Shown in pieces: positions 56,184 to 64,000 of a DNA stretch of 64,000 nt. Made by a program: the position numbers and the translations under genes. Source of the stretch: Thysanoteuthis rhombus (lineage: Eukaryota; Mollusca; Cephalopoda; Oegopsida; Thysanoteuthidae); NCBI GenBank assembly GCA_963457665.1, contig OY735206.1, positions 60,860,205 to 60,924,204 on the forward strand. Reading direction: 5' to 3'. Under the pieces are notes generated by a model. That model had not been told where the DNA came from. It saw only the letters and a program-made list of their open reading frames with translations, and searched no databases. How positions within the stretch are numbered: position 1 is the stretch's first letter; each line of letters begins with the position of its first letter.

Positions 56184-56597
56184 AGTACTTAGAATATGGA
56201 GACAAATGTGTGCACCTTCATGATTACACTTACATAGGAACGCAATATATTTTGATGCATTTTACATGTCCATTCATTTGACAAAAATATACACATTCAC
56301 ACTATGATGTACACCAAATCTAATTTCATAATTATTCACTTAGATGTATACATTAATTTAGCTGCCGAAATGTCAACACTGAGATACATACACAGGCAAC
56401 AAATACATGATTGCAACAATTGGAAAATACATTAATTCATATTTGTGTGTGCTTACCAGGGCTTGAGACTAATTGTGTCCCATTGTCCTGGGAACAGTAG
56501 AAAATGTGTTTGGGATGAAAGGGACCTTTTTTTTCTTTTTTTAAACTGTTACTTACCTAAATTACAAACTGAACTGAGGGAGAGGGATCTGAGATGG
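56184..56597 (+). other. Probable oscp1 3' UTR start
   Basis: Sequence directly after the oscp1 stop. No AATAAA or ATTAAA is present in the first several hundred bases, so the polyadenylation site is not determined. The first clear AATAAA after the gene is at 57921. Confidence 0.5.
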
Positions 56598-56711
56598 ACA
56601 AATATATACAGAAGGAGAGGGACATAAAGAGTGAAAAACTATGCATTTACATAAATATACACAGCATATCTTTCCACTCTTTATATCCCTCTCCCTCTGT
56701 ATGTATTTGAA
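56598..56711. repeat. Inverted repeat downstream of oscp1
   Basis: Left arm about 56598-56637 and right arm about 56671-56711 are complementary over roughly 40 bp (core CAGAAGGAGAGGGACATAAAG against CTTTATATCCCTCTCCCTCTG), with a ~34-nt loop. If the oscp1 transcript extends here, this would form a strong 3' UTR hairpin. Confidence 0.8.
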
Positions 56712-56772
56712 CTGAGAATGAGACACAGAATTTGGGTTCTCCAATTCATTCGTTCCTCTGTGTTTTTTACAG

Positions 56773-57043
56773 TACGGCTGCAACTTACAATTCTTTTTTT
56801 TATCAATTAATCTGTTGATTATTTTCTTGATTAATTGATTAGTTCTTTGTAAAATGTGTTCTAAATGTTCTATAAAATGTCAGAAAATGGTGAAATTTGT
56901 CAATCACTATTTTCCAAAACCCAAAGTGATGTTCCAAAATGTGTTGTTTTTTCCACAACCCCAAAATATTCGGTTTACTGTCATAGAGGACTATGTTGGG
57001 GATTAATTTAATATTAACTAATTAATTGATTGTTGCAGCTCTA
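56773..57043. mobile_element. hAT-type MITE resembling a teleost family
   Basis: The left end TACGGCTGCAACTTACAATT and the reverse complement of the right end TAGAGCTGCAACAATCAATT form hAT-like inverted ends. The body (ATTAATCTGTTGATTATTTT, then TATAAAATGTCAGAAAATGG, TCCACAACCCCAAAATATTC, GGTTTACTGTCATAGAGGA) resembles, from memory, a very common teleost repeat starting 'TAGGGCTGCAACTAACGATTA'. It is 271 bp and non-coding. The target duplication is not clear. The fish link is recalled and was not searched. Confidence 0.8.
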
Positions 57044-57049
57044 TAGTTT

Positions 57050-58750
57050 ACTGCTAACTTTTCAGTTTTGTTTAAACCCAGTTTATTTAAATGGGGCAAA
57101 TTATTTATTTCCTCAACATTTTGATGGTGTCTTTATTATGCTACTAATGACTAATGAAGATAAGAAACAGCGTTCTGATTTTGGGACAGTATATATTTCC
57201 TTCGGGACGGTTAAAATCGTTTTTCAAGGTTGTGGTGAAAAATGTCAAGTCTGGAGCCCTGGTGCATGTATAATCATTCATATCATATATCAACTGTCAT
57301 GCTCTCTCACAAACATACACCCTACAATCATGTACATATGTTTATATGATAAATCCTCTTTGGGGATGAATACATGTCTGAAATTGAGACACCCGCAAAG
57401 TTTCATCTTCAAGCTATATTCTTATTAGTGGTACTAATTTCAACATGACTAGTGTTGGTGCAGAACACAGCGTTGATCTAATCTCAAATTTATAAGGTTC
57501 AGCCCCCAGGTCTTTGTTTATAAGATTGGATTTGTATGAGTTGATGTTATTTTGGTCTTAAATTTTCTTCTACTGCATTGTCTATAACTGGGGTTTTACT
57601 AATGCTTCACTGCTAAGATTTCAAGATAATTAGATTTTTGTTTTTCCCAGTTGTTAACAAAGCACAAATTGATTAGCAAAAAATTAATTTTAGTATTGTT
57701 TTATGTGTCAGGATTGCATTAGTATATTTCCTGGCGTGGAAGATACTACTTTTACTCATAAATGAGTTCCAAAAATTCACCCTGAGTCCTGCAGACTAGA
57801 AGTTACTTTTGTCATAGGCTTATCCTAAGTCCAGTACTAAGTTATCTATGCTTGACAGATATCTGAACTGTATATCACCTCTGAATTAAGTGTTTAAATC
57901 ATACTTAGTATAAAATAGTAAATAAACAAAAGTATCTTAAATTATGAAAAATATCCGTAAACACAAAAATTAATTCCCTAACAGTATGCTACAGTAAAAG
58001 AGCCAACCTAGGCTCAGTGTAAACTTATTGTGCATTGTAAAAGAAAAAGGTAAAATGCAAACTATAAGTGGTCAAAAGGACCTACATGCCACTAAACCAC
58101 CCACAGAGCATCTTGGTAAGGCATATGAAAGTGCTGAGACTTTGATTTTTGGGGTTTTTTTATTTCCAAAATTTTGAACGTCAAAAAATCGGATGTGTCT
58201 TTGACGCTGGGAAATATGGTTATTCTGAACCAGAATCTTAGATGATTTCATCTAAAACTCATTCAGTATTTTCCGTTTTGAAGTGTTCTTATTCCAATGA
58301 CTAATAACAAGAAGAATCAGGGGAAAAAAAATTTTTAATTGTGAATATTCAACTATTATCAAATATGAAGACAGGAAGTAAACAACCACAAGGATGAATC
58401 GGCTGCACAATTAAAAAAAATATGGATCATTGGTGGCTCCAAGCAGCTCATTAAATTACTGAAAATGATTAGAGTTGTAATTGCATTAAATCTACTTCTG
58501 ACAATCTGTTGGGAGACTTGACCACATGCATATAAGAATGAAAGGATTAAGAGATGGTAGCCCAAATTATGCTAATGATTGGTAATAAGGGTTGAAACCA
58601 TATTGTTTCCAATTTTTGATGACTTCCTTTTTGATTCATTTCACTTCTCAATTATGTAGATGTATACATAAACATTTGCACTGATTCCTACCTATAGATA
58701 CACACTTGCATGAATGCATTAACCTCCACATACTTAGGCATGTACATATA
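57050..58750. other. Intergenic stretch, unassigned
   Basis: Contains the longest open frame in the window (132 codons, 57030-57428), which begins inside the hAT MITE and has no family motif, so I do not call it a gene. An AATAAA at 57921 could serve oscp1. No repeat recognised otherwise. Confidence 0.5.
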
Positions 58751-58755
58751 TGCGC

Positions 58756-58774
58756 TCACACACACACACACACA
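58756..58774. repeat. (CA)n microsatellite
   Basis: CA dinucleotide run of about 19 bp. Confidence 0.9.
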
Positions 58775-58820
58775 TGAAAGTAGGTTGGTAAATTGCACAA
58801 TAAGGGTTGAATAAATTTGT

Positions 58821-59164
58821 GTGAAAAGGAAAGCCAAACTTTTCAGTAATGCTTTTAAGGTATAATGATTTTTCTGTTCGTACCAATTGGTTTCATACGT
58901 ATCTTCAGAAGTTTAATGTAATTCTGTTTCTGAACTTTACTGTCCACTGTCCTGTAAATGGTGTTGAATTCAGGTTATTTGTACAGTATTCTTGATTTGA
59001 ATTCAAATTCCATAGGTATCATAAATTCCAGTTGTTGATGAGTATTAATTAATTGGAATTTAAATTATATTAGCCTTCTGAAGACATACAAAACTGGTTA
59101 AGGCTTATTATAAATTATTATACCTTAAAACCATAACTAAAATGTTTGGCTTTCCTTTCTTCAC
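58821..59164. repeat. Long-armed inverted-repeat element
   Basis: Arms 58821-58911 and 59075-59164 are complementary over about 90 bp (GGAAAGCCAAAC, TTTTAAGGTATAAT and TCTTCAGAAG in both), with a 163 bp unique spacer. Non-coding. The inner edge TTCTGAAGACATAC..AACTGGT resembles boxes near Penelope-like ends, so it could be an inverted pair of such fragments instead of a MITE. Confidence 0.7.
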
Positions 59165-59169
59165 CTTTT

Positions 59170-62100
59170 ACTTGAGGAAAAAAAAAATAAAGAGAGATGC
59201 AACATCATGTATGAACAAGCATTTGATACATTGACGTATTGATAGTTCTCATGAAACTTTCAGTAACTTTTAAGATTGTAGGAAACAAGCATTGAAAACC
59301 ACTTATAATGATTTGTGAAAAACAACCATCTTCTCAGCAGAACAATTGATGACAATATGGTTATATAGCTTAATTGATCTTTCTTCCCATGTCAGTCATT
59401 AACCAATTTTTACTATTTTCAGAATTGAATGTTGGCCTTTGTTTTTTTTATATTTGTTTCCTACTAACCAAAAATTATTGCATTAAAATTGAGTTCAGTA
59501 AGTAATATGTACAATGTGATATGAAATGAAAAGTGGCTGTATAAACATTAGTATCTAACTAGATACACACCCACACATATGTACATCTCTTTCTTTTAGA
59601 TTTGTGTATATTTACGCTAATAATCAAATATGTTTTGTTGATAGTTGAAATATTGTTTATTGCTAGCTATGTTATCTGGTATTGCCAGAATTACAATGAT
59701 TTGTGAAATTGGATTTACTTGAGTTGGCTTGATTTTATTTTACCTGATTAAAATTTAGCATTGCAATTAAACATAAACAAGTAAAACTATTCAAATGTCA
59801 TTAAGAAGTGGGAGGAGAAGTCTCTTCATATAAACATGATATCTGAACAGTACAACAGGAATTTTTTTTCCTTGTTTATTACCAATAACTATTTTTAAGT
59901 AAAACGTAGAGAAGTTTCCTCATACCAAATGATAAGGAAAATTAGTATTAGTTTGAATCAATTTAATATATGATAATCATCAATTCAAAATGAGAAAAGA
60001 AATTAGTAGCTGTATAGAAATTTAATGAAAGTATTGAAAGTCCTACACCCATACATACACAATGTTAAATGAATGACATTCATAGTTTTAGATTTTATTC
60101 ATAAACTTTGACCAAAATTACTTGACCCAGTATTTATTGTTCTTGCATTTAGTGTTCGAATGATCAAAAACCATTTGTTGAACTGATATTTATTTTCTAG
60201 ATGTTTACAATCCTCATTAGGAAAATGATCTATTGATATCTTGCCAAATCAAGATTATCTTTCATATTTGAAATTATGCTGAATCCTTGAACAAATCTGT
60301 CATAATCGACATCTGTATTCAGATGTTCACTTGTAAAATTTCCAATACATCTGTGTTATATGTATTTACTTGATATGCCAGTTATAGACTTGTAGCCAGC
60401 ATATTTTTCTTACTTCATCATTGTAATTGAATAGTTGTATTGTAGAATTGTAGATATCATAGACTACAGTATTTTTTTTTTTTTTTTTTTTCCTTATATC
60501 AGTTTTCCATTTTCTTTTTATTCATAATATATGGAATTCTCAAATGTATCCTTCCCTATATTGTGCTATGTGGAACATTGTTTTGTTATAGTGATGGAGC
60601 AAAAAAAAAAATTCAGATGACTGATATATATATAGCATGTTTTAGCATGTCTGGAATTTGATATTGAGTTGTAGATCTTGAAAATATGACAAAACGAATT
60701 CAAGTGAATTTGATTTTTAAATTTAATGATCTAGTAAGATGTGAGGTTTTTATAGTAAATTTCTGATTAAGATTTGGATTTTAAGCACCAAAAAACATTT
60801 TATTTGATTTTTTTATTGATAATTTTTGTGAATTACGACACAGTTTCCCCCCTTGGTCTTCATAGCGATATTTTTAAATTACGTCCCTTGTTTCCTCAGC
60901 GGTGTTGGACGAAATTCTATAATAGCGCTCTTTAATACTATTTTTATTGTCTATTTCATTTTTTTACGTCCAAATGTTCAGGGATCTTTGAAAATTCCAG
61001 TGTCAACAATTTATTTTTGATAGGAGGGTGCTTGTTGAACTTTTAGTGAAACAAAAAAAAAAATTCCCGAACATCAACTTTTTGACGATATTTTTTTTAT
61101 CTAATGTAATAATCATGTGATATTACCATGATGTTTGACCCACTTGTTGGCAATGAAAACTTATTAAAATATCAACTTATCGATAACTTGAGAGAGGGTA
61201 GAGTTCATTTTCTCGATTAAGTAGAGATTTGTGTCTTTTTTCAATATTTCTATTGTGATCTAGAAAATACTTGATTTTATCAAAAAGGTAATACTAGAAG
61301 ACTAATATTAATTTGAAAAAAATATACTTTCAATTTCAATATGATTATGTATTAATAAGAAAAGATTTTCTTTGTATGAGCTTTACACTATGAAGTTGAA
61401 ATTATTTAATTTCCAGTAACCATTATGCCACTCTGTACCTCATCAATGAACCTCAACTTGATCAATAAAACCAAGCAGTTTGTGCTCAGTTATTGCTACA
61501 TAGATAACTATTTGAAAAGAAAGGAAGACTTGCTTCCATTCTACCCACTTAGCTGGCAGAACTCTTACCCAGTAAACATTACTTTTATTGTCTTAAATTC
61601 TTATCCCCCAACTGTCAGGAGAGGTGAATCAATGATTTATCGGAACAAATAACCATAACCCTAACCTATGATTTAATTTTAAATCTAATTTCAAGCAGAA
61701 GTTGAAAATTTCCTCCCTCTGATGTTCGAAAATTACCCCTTTGCAGGTTGGGAATAATTATAATTTAAGATGCTAAAAATAATGATAGCCCTTTTACCCC
61801 TGAGTTAGCCCAAGCTTGAAGTTTTAATTTCAATATTTCAATAGATTAATTCCAACTTCTTGATTCTTTGAATATCTGCATGATTTTCAGTTGACGTAGC
61901 AAAGACGTTTTTTTTTTTTTTTGCTTCATCTTATTGTTATTTAAACAAAATAGACTGCATGAAGAAATATGAAAATGTAAAAGACTGAAATTTTTTTCCA
62001 AATTTATCTTTTGTTGTAATTTTGCTATTTGACAACTGCTCTTCACCATGTGGTTCATAAAGGCTGACTGTTGCTAAAACCTCATTATTGAAAATAACTG

Positions 62101-62690
62101 GTCTTTCTTGATAGTTCCCACCATACTAAATAATTATAGCTATTAACACTCACTATATTTTTGTATCCCAAATAAGTATTAAGAAATAAAATCAAGGACA
62201 TTTTGGTAATTTGGCTGTTATCTTTGGGTTAGGCTTAGTCAGTTAGGGCAAAAGTTTGTTTTGGGGACTTTTGACTTGTAAAAAAAATTACATTTATTTA
62301 ACTAACAAAAAAACAGTAAACTGTGATAGCTATAATTATCCACTGTGGTGATGATGATGGTGGTGGTGGGGGGATCAATGAAAAAGACCCAAATAACCAG
62401 CATGTGTTACTGTAAAGACCAAAAAGATTTGAAATCAAATAAACCTGTATTTATTGGAGTGACTTTGACTGTAGAGTAGTTTAAAGAAAAATAATTATGA
62501 TAAAACAGTTTTAATAAATGTCTGTTTTTGATTGCGATATACATAGTTTTATAAGGTACGAATTGGTTGTGGCCTTTTCATTGAGAAAATTCAATCTCTA
62601 TATTTATTTTGTTTCATATTGAAACAGACACAACAGCTAAAAACATCTCAGTAAGTTTCAGTATGTAAATAATTCAATATTATAGTTTTG
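59170..62690. other. AT-rich intergenic stretch
   Basis: No gene or named repeat recognised. There is a T run of about 20 at 60472-60491 and many short A/T tracts. A short GGTGGTGGTGGGGGG tract lies at 62361. Confidence 0.5.
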
Positions 62691-62694
62691 TTAT

Positions 62695-62975
62695 TGGAGC
62701 AGGGAATTGCGTAAAGCTTACCAGCATGGAAGATGGAAGAAGTAAGGCAGCTTATGTTCACTTAACATTAATACCCTTGATAAAAGTATGAATCCTCTTT
62801 CCCCTGCTCTTTGCTCCATCAGCTGATATCTAGACAAAAAGGTGTTGCCACTGGCATAGCACAATGGTTGTCTTGACTCCCATAATTTCCTTACCTGCTT
62901 GGCAATTGCAGCAAAAAAGAAATTACCATCAGAGTCAACCTTGATGGAAATGAATAATAATAGAATGGCCATCAC
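62695..62975 (+). repeat. tRNA-derived SINE, family E copy 3
   Basis: Retains GCTTATGTTCACTTAACATT, AATACCC..GATAAAAGTATGAA, TCC and CCCCTGCTCTTTG, in the order of copies 1 and 2. The pol III boxes are worn. It is the most diverged of the three. Confidence 0.5.
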
Positions 62976-62979
62976 CAAT

Positions 62980-64000
62980 AATTATGTATTTTTCTGGTAA
63001 CAACTATAGAATATAAACAATAGTATACTCGAAAGAGAAGGCAGCAGTGTCCATCCCCATCAATTTTTAAAATTGTGTTGAAATTAATTATTGGAAAAAA
63101 AATATCACATTTTAAATCTTGATAATAGATTTAGCAATAAGAACTTGAAAAAAAAATCAATTTGTTTTATAAGCTTCTGGAAACCACAAGTTGTAACTTT
63201 TTACTTTTGCAAAAGTTTCATCTGTGATATGGCAATTATGATCTTAGTGTAAACAAGACAGTCCTTTTGTTAACATTTAATGAATATTCAAACAGAAGAA
63301 TGTGTTCTTGTATTGTGTCTGTGCTAGTTCATAGTTCACAAGTAAGGAATAATCAAGGCAGGATGCGAAGAATTTAGTTATTATAACTTTGTTATATATT
63401 ATGTTAGATAATCTATACTTCCAAAGGTTTTGGTAAGAAAGAAAAATATAAAGGCTGTGCAATTATAAATGAAAAAAAAAAATATCCGTCCAGATATATC
63501 ACTTCCTAAGCAACTCTAGTTAAAATGGAGAAATGCATTTTTTTTTTTTAGCATTCTCTATGAATGATTGCTTGTTACAGAAGTGAAAGCATTTAATAAA
63601 AATAAACATTCAGATTTTATTTTCTTGAAGGCTTTACATGATCAAATTTTTACTAATATTTTACAAATATTTTTTCCGTCCAAACATGTAAATAGTTATT
63701 CCATCCATTAAGAAAATTTTTGCTTTTATTGTTCATTTGTATTGAATTAAGGAATAAAACAAAGTAGACACACTCAATTTGTTGTTTTCTTATCCATTGT
63801 TGATTTGTTAATCAGAAATCTTTAAACCCATTGGAGACTGCTGACAGCTTTGTCTATAATGATGAACACAAATAACAACCAAGTGAATAGTGAAAAAGAT
63901 CTGTGCTTCAGAAAAGAAAACTTCAGTTTGGTTGATCAATTGTTGATAGCTTTCACCTGTCAAAAATGAGAATGGTTGTAGCAGTTATGTTGATGTTATT
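62980..64000. other. AT-rich intergenic stretch to window end
   Basis: Nothing recognised; no exon of a following gene is visible. Confidence 0.55.

Noticed and set aside
57030-57428. 132-codon open frame, the longest in the window
   Set aside because: It starts inside the hAT MITE, has no family motif and shows no splice context. Such a length is expected by chance in 64 kb of DNA.
1-64000. CRISPR arrays, bacterial operons, LTR retroelements, Polintons
   Set aside because: No regularly spaced short repeats, no ribosome binding sites or operon spacing, no paired direct terminal repeats with capsid or envelope signatures were seen.

Overview
This is animal (metazoan) nuclear DNA. It is AT-rich, has long introns with GT...AG borders and is dense in decayed transposable elements. 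There are no bacterial operons, ribosome binding sites or phage genes. The mix of tRNA-headed SINEs, Tc1/mariner relics, long C/G homopolymer runs and degenerate ~130-200 bp tandem repeats suggests a lophotrochozoan, most likely a mollusc and possibly a cephalopod. That assignment is inference; no species can be named from the sequence alone.

I can support one host gene: a complete, ten-exon orthologue of OSCP1 (organic solute carrier partner 1, Oscp1/NOR1 family) on the + strand from 34439 to 56183. Its 380-residue product is colinear with the ~379-residue vertebrate protein from first to last residue. All nine introns have GT...AG borders and consistent phases. About 110 bp upstream of the ATG is a sequence resembling an RFX X-box, which fits the reported ciliary association of this family.

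The left half (1-34 kb) holds no recognisable host gene. From left to right it contains: a FLYWCH zinc-finger relic (2.4 kb); two pogo/Tigger-type MITEs (6.1 and 8.0 kb); an internally deleted mariner (10.0 kb); LINE 3' ends (13.6 and 23.4-25.2 kb) and a LINE endonuclease fragment (29.5-30.3 kb); a third pogo-like end (14.4 kb); Tc1-like relics (18.1-19.4 kb); a Penelope-like relic with a SINE beside it (21.4-22.6 kb); and a degenerate tandem array (25.9-27.0 kb).

The oscp1 introns are filled with the same classes of sequence. They hold two tandem arrays, an IS630/Tc1/mariner-type element starting 38 bp after exon 2, a ~268 bp nearly perfect foldback, a Tc1 fragment, a mariner that occupies most of intron 4, and several dispersed repeat families. 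Downstream of the gene are an inverted repeat (56.6 kb), a hAT-type MITE that I recognise from teleost fish genomes (56.8 kb) and a long-armed inverted-repeat element (58.8 kb).

I see no RNA gene, CRISPR array, LTR retroelement or Polinton. The strongest leads are the X-box, the long foldbacks inside the transcription unit, two MITEs resembling families known from vertebrates, and a four-copy dispersed repeat with an inverted pair just upstream of the oscp1 promoter.
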